This document shows positions 35,669 through 43,526 of a DNA stretch of 64,000 nucleotides, one piece after another (position 1 is the stretch's first letter; each line of letters opens with the position of its first letter). The translations under genes were made by a program, and so were the position numbers. Origin of the DNA: Phaeocystidibacter sp965659415. GTDB lineage: Bacteria; Bacteroidota; Bacteroidia; Flavobacteriales; Schleiferiaceae. Where the stretch lies: positions 109,967-173,966 of the forward strand of contig CBFHVA010000004.1 of assembly GCA_965659415.1 (NCBI GenBank). The letters run 5' to 3'. Below the pieces are notes generated by a model. The model was given only the letters and a program-made list of their open reading frames with translations, was not told where the DNA came from and did no database searches.

Positions 35669-36490
35669 TTAAAGCACCAAAAACTTTTCACTTGAGATTC
35701 GGTCATTTCCTTTCAAATGAAGAATGTAAATCCCACCTGTCCAGGCAGCGTTTGAAATGGATATTTCCCCTGAATCACCAAGTGATTCTTCAGTTCCCGA
35801 AGCCACCATTTGGCCGTTGAGGTTATAAATAGACCATTCCATGAGTCCGACGTGCGAACTTTCATACCGAATGATGGTCTCTTGATTTGTGTTCGAGAAA
35901 ATGTTGAGGTCGGAAGCCAAATTCTCGTTTAGGCCGATAGTGGATTTGTTAAGTGCCAAGGAGGTCGCATCTACTTCATCGCCAGAAGTGGAACCATTGC
36001 CATTGGCAAAATTTACAGCCACATAAACGGTTGTTCCGTCCACAGCCGATCCACTGTTCCAGGCAAAATCCCAAGAATTAGAGCCTCCGGTTGGTGTCAA
36101 GCTTGAAGAACGGTGAGTCATATAGTCCCCAGCTTTTTGAGAACGGCTATCAGCCGTGCTCAGCGTACCTTGGTGAGCACCGCTGGCATCTTCTACACTA
36201 GCCATGTAACCAATGCGATTGCCCGTAGCTCCATTTGTATTGGCTGTTACGGTGATGGTGTAATCTGTATTCGCTTCGAACCCTGAGGCAGGAATATCTG
36301 TTGTTATGCTAATTGTTTGAGATGAAACATTGGGCCCACTGTGGCAGCCCGAAGTGGCACACGTTCGGCCACTGCTGGCCGGAGAGCCAGATCGGCCCCT
36401 AGGGGATCCGCCTGAACTCGTTAATGCTGGAATGGATGTGCCTAAGATGGCAAGGCAGGATACAGCCATTAAGGATAAAATTCGTTTCAT
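35669..36490 (-). CDS. Secreted choice-of-anchor V-like protein with T9SS sorting domain
   Basis: 273-residue exported protein from the ATG at 36490. Signal peptide (LSLMAVSCLAILGTSIPA), a Gly/Ser-rich segment carrying GRTCATSGCHSG (a CX4CH motif), a beta-sandwich of about 130 residues resembling the choice-of-anchor V domain, and a T9SS sorting domain (LNIFSNTNQETIIRYES to SEKFLVL). Relatives usually have CX2CH at this position, so a covalent haem is possible but unproven. Function unknown. Monocistronic with its own terminator. Confidence 0.65.
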   Translation of the reverse strand: MKRILSLMAVSCLAILGTSIPALTSSGGSPRGRSGSPASSGRTCATSGCHSGPNVSSQTISITTDIPASGFEANTDYTITVTANTNGATGNRIGYMASVEDASGAHQGTLSTADSRSQKAGDYMTHRSSSLTPTGGSNSWDFAWNSGSAVDGTTVYVAVNFANGNGSTSGDEVDATSLALNKSTIGLNENLASDLNIFSNTNQETIIRYESSHVGLMEWSIYNLNGQMVASGTEESLGDSGEISISNAAWTGGIYILHLKGNDRISSEKFLVL

Positions 36491-36539
36491 TGATTGTGAT
36501 TTAAGTTCGATTTCTAGTACGTATTCCTTCGAAAATTGG

Positions 36540-36569
36540 TTGCTTGTGAGTTGCGAAGGTTTACTTTTG
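36540..36569 (+). promoter_or_regulatory. Bacteroidota-type promoter of the acyl-CoA dehydrogenase gene
   Basis: TTG at 36540-36542 and TACTTTTG at 36562-36569, spacing 19, fitting the -33/-7 layout. The -7 box ends 19 nt before the ATG at 36589. Confidence 0.55.
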
Positions 36570-36588
36570 TAGTTCAAAATGTAACAAC

Positions 36589-37767
36589 ATGGCTCAAGAC
36601 TTGTTTCAATCTCCGGATTATTATCAAATAGATGACCTGCTCACCGATGAGCACAAGCTCATTCGTGAAGCTACCCGCAACTGGGTGAAGCGTGATGTAT
36701 CACCTATCATAGAGGATTACGCTCAACGTGCCGCATTTCCCGAGCAATTGGTGAAAGGCTTAGCCGAAGTAGGTGCCTTTGGACCTTATATTCCAGAGGA
36801 ATACGGAGGTGCAGGTCTAGATCAAATCAGCTATGGCTTGATGATGCAAGAAATTGAAAGAGGTGATTCGGGTGTGCGTTCAACCTGTTCAGTACAAAGT
36901 TCGTTGGTGATGTATCCCATCTTTGCTTACGGGTCTGAAGAACAACGCAAGAAGTATCTTCCAAAACTTGCTTCGGGCGAGTTCATGGGTAGCTTCGGAT
37001 TGACCGAGCCGAACTTTGGTTCCAACCCAGGTGGGATGGTAACCAACTATAAAGATATGGGCGACCACTACCTGCTCAACGGAGCAAAAATGTGGATTTC
37101 AAATGCTCCTTTCTGTGACGTAGCTGTCGTTTGGGCGAAGAACGAGGAAGGCCGTATTCACGGTTTAATCGTGGAACGAGGAATGGAAGGGTTTACCACC
37201 CCTGAAACACATAACAAATGGAGTCTTCGTGCCAGTGCTACGGGAGAATTGGTTTTCGATAACGTAATAGTTCCAAAGGAGAACCTCCTTCCAAATAAAT
37301 CCGGGCTTGGCGCACCACTGGGATGTTTGGACAGTGCTCGCTATGGCATCGCTTGGGGCGCTATTGGAGCAGCTATGGATTGTTACGACACAGCTCTGCG
37401 CTACGCGAAAGAGCGAATCCAGTTCGACAAACCGATTGCGGCATTCCAGCTCCAGCAGAAGAAGTTGGCCGAGATGATTACGGAGATCACCAAAGCACAG
37501 TTGTTGGCTTGGAGACTTGGCACTTTGAAGAACGAAGGAAAAGCGACTACGGCACAAATTTCAATGGCCAAGCGCAATAACGTTGATATGGCTCTCAAAA
37601 TAGCACGCGAGGCTCGTCAGATTTTAGGTGGTATGGGAATCACTGGAGATTATAGCATCATGCGTCACATGATGAACTTAGAATCTGTGATTACGTATGA
37701 AGGAACACATGACATTCATTTGCTGATTACCGGTATGGATATCACTGGGCATGCTGCTTTTAAATAG
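36589..37767 (+). CDS. Acyl-CoA dehydrogenase, glutaryl-CoA dehydrogenase-like
   Basis: FAD-dependent acyl-CoA dehydrogenase of 392 residues. The closest pattern is glutaryl-CoA dehydrogenase, which oxidises and decarboxylates glutaryl-CoA to crotonyl-CoA in Lys/Trp breakdown: RSTCSVQSSLVMYPI, GSFGLTEPNFGSNPGGM, KMWISNAPFCDVAVVWAK, and the C-terminal TYEGTHDIHLLITG containing the catalytic Glu. It has its own promoter and a strong terminator, so it appears to be a single-gene unit. Confidence 0.88.
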   Translation: MAQDLFQSPDYYQIDDLLTDEHKLIREATRNWVKRDVSPIIEDYAQRAAFPEQLVKGLAEVGAFGPYIPEEYGGAGLDQISYGLMMQEIERGDSGVRSTCSVQSSLVMYPIFAYGSEEQRKKYLPKLASGEFMGSFGLTEPNFGSNPGGMVTNYKDMGDHYLLNGAKMWISNAPFCDVAVVWAKNEEGRIHGLIVERGMEGFTTPETHNKWSLRASATGELVFDNVIVPKENLLPNKSGLGAPLGCLDSARYGIAWGAIGAAMDCYDTALRYAKERIQFDKPIAAFQLQQKKLAEMITEITKAQLLAWRLGTLKNEGKATTAQISMAKRNNVDMALKIAREARQILGGMGITGDYSIMRHMMNLESVITYEGTHDIHLLITGMDITGHAAFK

Positions 37768-37790
37768 CCAGTGCAATTCGAAGAGTTAAG

Positions 37791-37818
37791 CCCGGCCGCA
37801 GAGAGGTCGGGTTTTTTT
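37791..37818 (+). terminator. Rho-independent terminator after the acyl-CoA dehydrogenase gene
   Basis: Stem CCCGGCC / GGTCGGG (one G-T wobble), 7-nt loop, then seven T. It reaches the end of the convergent DUF962 gene. Confidence 0.85.
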
Positions 37819-38137
37819 ATGACCTTCCGTCAAAGGGGATTTGTCGGGTGAGCAACTCCCAGAACATCACAAAATCGCTGGCTAATGAATAACCCGGGTA
37901 TTTGAATGTGGCCGGTTTGTTATTTTCAAAAAAGAAATGACCTACCCAAGCAAATCCATATCCTAAAAAAGGGACGGCCAACAGGTACCAGAAGTTCAAA
38001 GTGATAAGAAAGGTGAGAAACGACCCTATGAGTAATCCCGTGCCTATAAGGTGTAAGAGACGAGTAGAGGGTAATTTGTGCTCCTTCAAATAATAGGGAT
38101 AAAACGCCTTTAGACTGTTGTACTCTTTGTCACTCAT
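37817..38137 (-). CDS. DUF962/Mpo1-like membrane protein
   Basis: 106-residue membrane protein of the DUF962 family, which includes yeast Mpo1, an iron(II) dioxygenase of 2-hydroxy fatty acids. Family pattern is clear: YPYYLKEHKLPSTRLLHLIGT, GYGFAWVGHFFFENNKPATFKYPGYSLASDFVMF, with the His residues that bind iron in Mpo1 relatives. Two to three hydrophobic helices. Whether the bacterial protein is a fatty acid dioxygenase is inference. Convergent with the acyl-CoA dehydrogenase. Confidence 0.85.
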   Translation of the reverse strand: MSDKEYNSLKAFYPYYLKEHKLPSTRLLHLIGTGLLIGSFLTFLITLNFWYLLAVPFLGYGFAWVGHFFFENNKPATFKYPGYSLASDFVMFWELLTRQIPFDGRS

Positions 38138-38187
38138 ACTGTGGATTTATTCCCAAAAAGGCACAAATTACCTAGAAATCTATCGGA

Positions 38188-39651
38188 TTATAATCCCTGT
38201 AACACTCGGATATAGAATCGAATAGCGTCTTCATAATCTTCGATTCGGATTCGCTCGTTGATCCCGTGTAATCGACTTAAATCTTCCTGCTCGTATCGGA
38301 ATGGCGTAATTCTATAAATGCGATCACACACTAACTTCATATGTCTACCGTCGGTTTGACCAACCATTAAGTAGGGTGCTACGAGCATATTATCATCCGC
38401 ATAGGCCGTTCGCGCAGCGGTTCCCAGATACTGGAATGCATCGCCCATGAAATCCGATATCTCCGAAGGGTCTTCACTGTTTTCTCCATGCAGGCTCACG
38501 GTTACGGGTAGTCCTTCAAGGACATCCTTGTAATGTTGCAGGATATCCTCGGCAGTGCTGCCTGGCATAATGCGAGAATTGCAGGTGATGAGGCCTCGTC
38601 CAGGAATTACATTGTCTTTTATTCCAGCACGGATAACGGTTGGAGCAACGGTGGTTCGCACCAACGCGCTACCGGATGCCGTTTTTTGATATTTGTTCAT
38701 CACCACATCCTCAAACGCCCAAAGGTTAGCAGAAGCCATGTGGGTTAAGAAGTCGGAATGTGGACCGAGATAAGCCAGAAACCCCGACATAGGTCCTTCA
38801 AGTGTGGGTTCAAATTCGTTCGCCTTCAAGCGATTTACTACTTCAGCCAGCAAGGTGACTACGCTCGTATCTCCCGGCATAGAGCTATGGCCACCTATGA
38901 ATTCGGCCGTAATATCTACGGAGATATCTCCTTTTTCAGCAACGCCAATTAGAGCAACTTGTCTGTCTATGCCCGGGACGAGTCCATCAGCAATAATTCC
39001 ACCTTCGTCCATCACCCAATCAAATCGGATTCCGAGACTTTCAAAGTGTTTCGCTGCTAGGGCAGCGCCATTATGGCCGCCTAATTCTTCATCTTGTCCG
39101 AACACAAAATAAATATCACGCTCAGGCTCAAATCCCACCTGGGCCAAGGCATCGGCTGCTTCAAGGATGCCCACAATGGCTCCCTTATCATCCAACGTGC
39201 CTCGTCCGTATACGTACCCCGAGTCGATGACACCTTCGAAAGGAGGATGGTGCCATTTGTGTAAAGTGGAAGCGTCTGCCGGAACCACATCTTGGTGCCC
39301 CATAAGGCACACGGGCAGGACATCTGTATTTATCGCAGATGACCATTTGAATATGTAGGTATGTGTACCCACGGTATCAACCTCAAAGTGATCGAATAGT
39401 ACCGGGTAAGCGCTCCTCATCCAAGTGCCAAAATGATCGAATGCGAAGGAATCGAGCATGGCCGGATGGTGACTAATGGTTTTGAAACGAAGCGATTCCT
39501 GAAGGTGCTTCACCGCATCTTCTCCTACTTCAGCGATAGCAGGGTCCGAAGAAATTTCGGGCTGAAGATCAGGCTGGTTGTAGGTATTGAAAAGCACAAT
39601 CGCCACCAAGATAATGACGATTGAAAAAAGGAAGACGAATAGCTTTTTCAT
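38188..39651 (-). CDS. M20 family metallopeptidase (PM20D1/CPS1-like)
   Basis: Zinc carboxypeptidase/amidohydrolase of 487 residues with an N-terminal signal anchor (about 3-22), so active outside the cytoplasm. Metal-binding signature is complete: LMGHQDVVPAD (His), YGRGTLDDKGA (bridging Asp), GQDEELGGHNG (catalytic Glu-Glu), and VMDEGG. The length and an inserted dimerisation-domain lid fit the PM20D1/carboxypeptidase S group, which cleaves N-acyl amino acids or small peptides. A 50-residue open frame overlaps its start codon by 3 bp. Confidence 0.92.
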   Translation of the reverse strand: MKKLFVFLFSIVIILVAIVLFNTYNQPDLQPEISSDPAIAEVGEDAVKHLQESLRFKTISHHPAMLDSFAFDHFGTWMRSAYPVLFDHFEVDTVGTHTYIFKWSSAINTDVLPVCLMGHQDVVPADASTLHKWHHPPFEGVIDSGYVYGRGTLDDKGAIVGILEAADALAQVGFEPERDIYFVFGQDEELGGHNGAALAAKHFESLGIRFDWVMDEGGIIADGLVPGIDRQVALIGVAEKGDISVDITAEFIGGHSSMPGDTSVVTLLAEVVNRLKANEFEPTLEGPMSGFLAYLGPHSDFLTHMASANLWAFEDVVMNKYQKTASGSALVRTTVAPTVIRAGIKDNVIPGRGLITCNSRIMPGSTAEDILQHYKDVLEGLPVTVSLHGENSEDPSEISDFMGDAFQYLGTAARTAYADDNMLVAPYLMVGQTDGRHMKLVCDRIYRITPFRYEQEDLSRLHGINERIRIEDYEDAIRFYIRVLQGL

Positions 39652-39800
39652 TCGCCATTCGATTTCTGAAAGCGGTTTTTAATCTTTCGATAGCCGCTAA
39701 TCAATTTATTGTTTTCGGGCGACCATAAACAAAGCGGACCCTCCGCTTCAGTACGGCGCATACCTAGTTTTTCGAGTAATTCGTTGTTCGCAGATCGCAT
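39648..39800 (-). CDS. 50-residue hypothetical protein coupled to the M20 peptidase gene
   Basis: Short open frame beginning MRSANNELLEKLGMRRTEAE and ending RFQKSNGE. Its TGA overlaps the M20 peptidase ATG as ATGA, the same coupling seen between real genes in this window, which is the main argument for it. Composition is soluble, basic toward the C-terminus. No family recognised. It could instead be leader sequence; no promoter was identified. Confidence 0.4.
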   Translation of the reverse strand: MRSANNELLEKLGMRRTEAEGPLCLWSPENNKLISGYRKIKNRFQKSNGE

Positions 39801-39863
39801 AGGATTCGGAAATTACTCAAACTCTCCGACTAATCCTATGATTTCAACTTGAAGGTTTCAGAA

Positions 39864-40618
39864 TTATTGATTGAACCATTTCTTAAACGCCCTGCTCTTG
39901 TCTGAGCTAATGCTCGCTTCCTTTTTGGCAGGCGGCTCCAAGTCTATCATAAGCCTACTTTGACCATAGGGGTGTACTTTTTTGATGCAGTCGATTTTAG
40001 CAATCAATGCCCGATTCAACCGAAAGAAGAGCTTGGGATTCAACTGTTCTTCCAATTGACTCAAGTTGGTATTAATCAAGTATTCCTTACCCGAAGTGTC
40101 GATCAGAAAAGTGAATTTTCCTTCGCCCATAAAGTGAGCTATTTCATCTACGGTAACCACCTTGAAATGTTGACCATCGGGAACCAGGAACCGTTTTTTA
40201 TAAGCAATCTTTCCCGTAGTAATTTCTCTCAATGTCTCCAGCAGAGCTTTAGATGCTGATGCACCTTTCTTGAATTGATCCAGCTTGTCGAGGGATTGCG
40301 AAGCTGATCTTCTGAGATCGGCTTGAGAAGATAGTCGATGCTCATTAGCTCAAATGCCTTCAATGCATATTGGTCGAAGGCCGTGGTAAAAATGATAGGG
40401 CAGTCGAGATTCATATTTTCGAACAACTCGAAGCTCAGCCCATCACTTAAATGGATGTCTGCTAATATGAGATCGTGTGAATTTCGGCTCAGTTCTCGTT
40501 TTGCATCTGAAATGCTATCGATAGGTTCACCTACTTCAGCGTCTGGAAGTAGCGTACGAATGAGCTGAGCAATCTTCTTACCTGCCAGATGTTCGTCTTC
40601 TAGAATACAAACCTTCAT
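39864..40618 (-). pseudogene. LytTR family response regulator, disrupted by a frameshift
   Basis: Receiver plus LytTR DNA-binding regulator broken by a one-base frameshift near 40296. Upstream frame: receiver with acidic pocket Glu7-Asp8, phosphoacceptor Asp54 (LILADIHL), Thr in IIFTTAFDQYAL and Lys in DYLLKPIS. After QLR it reads NPSTSWINS to an early stop; the alternative frame reads SLDKLDQFKKGASASKALLE straight into the intact LytTR domain (KRFLVPDG, FRLNRALIAKIDCI). One extra A in the coding-strand run CGCAATCCC would restore about 250 residues. The gene follows the equally damaged sensor kinase with a 4-bp overlap. Confidence 0.85.
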
Positions 40619-41688
40619 GCGTTTTGTGTTTGTTGTTCATCTACTAGCGCCTCTTTATCCTTGGGGATGAGCGGTAGGCTAACCCGGAATAACTCTCCCT
40701 TTTGAACCGACAAGTTCGGTGTAGCGAGCAGTCGCAAGCGCATGGCTAAGTTCTCGAGTCCTGTGCCTGTGCTATGGGGAAGGTGCGCTTTAGGCCGATT
40801 GGGATTAGAAATACACAAATGGTGAAGCTCTGAGGTTATTTGAATGGTGAGTGGTTCGGTTCTCGACATGCGGTTGTGCTTTATGGCGTTTTCCAAAAGC
40901 TCCTGAATGGCAAGAGGTAATATGCGTTTATCTCGATCAGGTTCTGGAATATCTATCACAACCTCCAGAGCGGTTCCAAAACGTTCTTTCTGTAAGAGTA
41001 AGTAAGCATCAACAAATCGCAATTCATCTTCCAAGGAGATAAGCTGTGCGTCCTTTTGCTCCAAAATTCTGCGGTATAAGAGCGAGAACTCTTCAATGCA
41101 TTTTGCGGCCCGTGGGATATCTTTTTCTACTTCCAGCAAGGCCGATAAAGTATTTAGGCAATTGAATAAGAAATGAGGCTGAACTTGTGCTTTGAGTTGG
41201 TCGAGTTGGGCTTGAAGTTGCTGCTTTTCCATTCGTTGAACGCGCGTTAAACTATCTCTCCATAGCCGAAAGAAATACGCCCCCTATATAATGAGTAGCA
41301 CCACAAATGTTATGGCCAATCCGAATACGATGTTGTTCACATAATGTGCACGAACATTGCTTACCCGGGTGAAGAATTCCAAGCTGAGGAAAATGATAAA
41401 AGCTTGCCACAGGGAGCTAAAAACAGTGCAGAGTACTTATTCGAGAATCACTCTTTTTGCTACGCCGCTCTGCCAAGGATGTTTTATTTGAAGCCAGCGC
41501 ACAATCAGTGAGTTGGTGATGTAGAGCCCGAATGTGATAATCGCCGAATAAATAATGGAATAAACCGAGTTTACGAGCTCTCCAGCTGCGCTTCCCTTGG
41601 TGAGTAGTTCAATAGTGGTAAAGAAAGCGAGTGGAAACAAGCTGATGATTCCGATGTTGTAATAGTCTCGTTTACGCAAATAAGCCAT
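40615..41688 (-). pseudogene. LytS-type sensor histidine kinase, disrupted by two in-frame stops
   Basis: Kinase with four N-terminal membrane helices, a His_kinase domain (QPHFLFN, phosphoacceptor His) and an ATPase domain (ELLENAIKHN, GTGLENLAMRL). In one frame from the ATG at 41688 there are a TAA at 41437-41439 and a TAG at 41284-41286; the sequence between and after them stays protein-like (VLCTVFSSLWQAFIIFLSLE, then FFRLWRDSLTRVQRMEKQQL). A 205-residue C-terminal piece could still be made from the Met at 41232 but would lack the membrane part. A TACTTTCG -7-like box 4 nt before 41688 supports that start. Confidence 0.87.
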
Positions 41689-41774
41689 ATCACGAAAGTA
41701 ATAGGTATTAAGCTCCCATGCAGAGGAAAGGTAGTGAATGGGCAAAATATTGGAGTGAGTGCCGATGTGCTTTG

Positions 41775-41782
41775 TACCTTTG
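41775..41782 (+). promoter_or_regulatory. -7 box TACCTTTG upstream of the cytochrome-B-like gene
   Basis: Perfect TAnnTTTG match, 44 nt before the ATG at 41827, so this transcript would have a leader unlike most others here. Confidence 0.45.
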
Positions 41783-41826
41783 TGCTCGATTGAGATTAAA
41801 ACGAAACGCGATCTAATTTTCATCCT

Positions 41827-42273
41827 ATGTATCAAGGACTTCTACATACTCATTGGCTACTAGCCGTTCTTTTGTTGATTGTATTGACATTGGCCGTACT
41901 CAAATCAGCCGCTGGATTTTTTGGGAACAAGCCCTTCGCTAAAATGGATAATACCCTCAGCTTAGTGACGCTCATTCTAGCACATCTCCAATTGGTTATT
42001 GGATTGGTGATGTATGTACAGTCGCCTTATTTCCCAGGTACACTGCCTATGGCCGATGCCATGGCAGACGCCACGCTTCGCTTTTATTCTGTTGAACACA
42101 TTACAGTAAATATCATCGCCATTGCACTTATCACTGTGGGTAGAGCTGGTTCGAAACGAAAGAACACGGATAAAAAGAAATTCCGCCACCTGCTCATTTT
42201 CTTCGGAATTGGCTTGCTTCTGATTTTGAGCAGAGTTCCTTGGGAGAGACTATTTGAACTTCCCGGTGCATGA
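41827..42273 (+). CDS. Four-helix membrane protein (annotated as cytochrome B-like in relatives)
   Basis: 148-residue membrane protein with four helices and conserved His (LLHTHWLLAVLLL, LAHLQLVIGLVMYV, YSVEHITVNIIAIALITVGR). In Flavobacteriales such proteins are often labelled cytochrome B because of this four-helix, His-bearing layout; haem binding is not demonstrated here. It overlaps hflX by 4 bp (ATGA), a pairing that suggests co-transcription. Confidence 0.7.
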   Translation: MYQGLLHTHWLLAVLLLIVLTLAVLKSAAGFFGNKPFAKMDNTLSLVTLILAHLQLVIGLVMYVQSPYFPGTLPMADAMADATLRFYSVEHITVNIIAIALITVGRAGSKRKNTDKKKFRHLLIFFGIGLLLILSRVPWERLFELPGA

Positions 42274-43466
42274 TTGAACGCAAGGCGAAATCCCTCAAAA
42301 GAGAGCGTTGTATTCTGATTGGAATTGTCAATAGGTGGCAAGACGAGGAGAAGAGCGCAGAATACTTGGATGAGCTTGAATTTCTGGCCGATACAGCAGG
42401 AGCCGATGCTGCAAAGCGATTTACGCAGAAGCTAGACACTCCGCACCCCAAGACCTTCTTGGGCTCTGGAAAGATGGACGAAATCCACAAGTACATAGTG
42501 GACCACGACATCGACATGGCCATATTTGACGATGAGCTTACCCCGTCGCAACTCAAGAGCATTGAACAAATGTTCAAGTGCAAAGTACTGGATCGAACAA
42601 ACCTCATCCTCGACATATTCGCGGCCCGTGCTCAAACCAGTTACGCCCGAACGCAAGTAGAATTAGCCCAATATGAATATCTCCTTCCGCGATTAACCCG
42701 AATGTGGACGCACTTGGAACGTCAAAAAGGAGGGATCGGAATGCGTGGTCCGGGTGAGACTCAGATTGAAACCGACCGCCGAATTATTCAGCAAAAAATC
42801 AGTTTGCTGAAAAAGAAGCTGGAGAAGATTGATAAACAGATGGCAACTCAGCGCGGAAACCGAGGTAGTTTAGTGCGCATTGCCCTTGTTGGTTACACCA
42901 ACGTGGGAAAAAGTACCCTAATGAACCGCATGGCGAAAAGCGAGGTATTAGCTGAGAACAAGCTGTTTGCCACCCTCGATACAACTGTAAGAAAGGTGGT
43001 GATTGGAAATTTACCTTTTCTGTTGTCCGATACCGTGGGGTTCATTCGAAAACTGCCCACACAACTCGTGGAGAGCTTTAAGAGTACGCTTGATGAGGTG
43101 CGCGAGGCTGATGTGCTTCTGCATGTAGTGGATATCTCACATTCAAATTTCATGGAGCACATTCAATCGGTGGACGAAACGATTGCCGAAATAGATGGGC
43201 ATGAGAAACCGACCATCATGGTGTTCAATAAGATTGATTTGTACGAACACGAAGAACCAGAAGTGATTGATCCCGAGGTTGAAAAAGAGGAGAAGTACTT
43301 CACCATTGATGATTGGAAGCGTACATGGATGTCGAAACTCGGGGGGAATGCTGTATTCATATCCGCTGAAAAGAAGCAAAACATGGACAGCTTGCGCGAA
43401 GTCATGTACAAGGTGATTTCTGGAATTCATGCTGAGCGTTTTCCCTTCGAGAACTTCCTTTATTAA
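42270..43466 (+). CDS. hflX: GTPase HflX
   Basis: Ribosome-splitting GTPase (398 residues) active in heat stress. Domains in order: N-terminal HflX domain (about 1-170; PKTFLGSGKMDEIHKYI, ELTPSQLKSIEQMF, RTNLILDIFAARAQTSYARTQVELAQYEYLLPRL), a glycine-rich linker (GGIGMRGPGETQIETDRR) and the G domain with G1 GYTNVGKST, G3 DTVGFIRKLP and G4 NKID. Translation is coupled to the upstream membrane protein gene. Confidence 0.96.
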   Translation: MIERKAKSLKRERCILIGIVNRWQDEEKSAEYLDELEFLADTAGADAAKRFTQKLDTPHPKTFLGSGKMDEIHKYIVDHDIDMAIFDDELTPSQLKSIEQMFKCKVLDRTNLILDIFAARAQTSYARTQVELAQYEYLLPRLTRMWTHLERQKGGIGMRGPGETQIETDRRIIQQKISLLKKKLEKIDKQMATQRGNRGSLVRIALVGYTNVGKSTLMNRMAKSEVLAENKLFATLDTTVRKVVIGNLPFLLSDTVGFIRKLPTQLVESFKSTLDEVREADVLLHVVDISHSNFMEHIQSVDETIAEIDGHEKPTIMVFNKIDLYEHEEPEVIDPEVEKEEKYFTIDDWKRTWMSKLGGNAVFISAEKKQNMDSLREVMYKVISGIHAERFPFENFLY

Positions 43467-43500
43467 TACCCTCCGTTCAAGCTTCCCTTAACCCTTTTGA

Positions 43501-43508
43501 TACCTTTG
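43501..43508 (+). promoter_or_regulatory. -7 box TACCTTTG upstream of the malic enzyme gene
   Basis: Perfect TAnnTTTG match, 18 nt before the ATG at 43527. No convincing -33 element was seen. Confidence 0.5.
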
Positions 43509-43526
43509 TATCCTTAACCGTATCCT

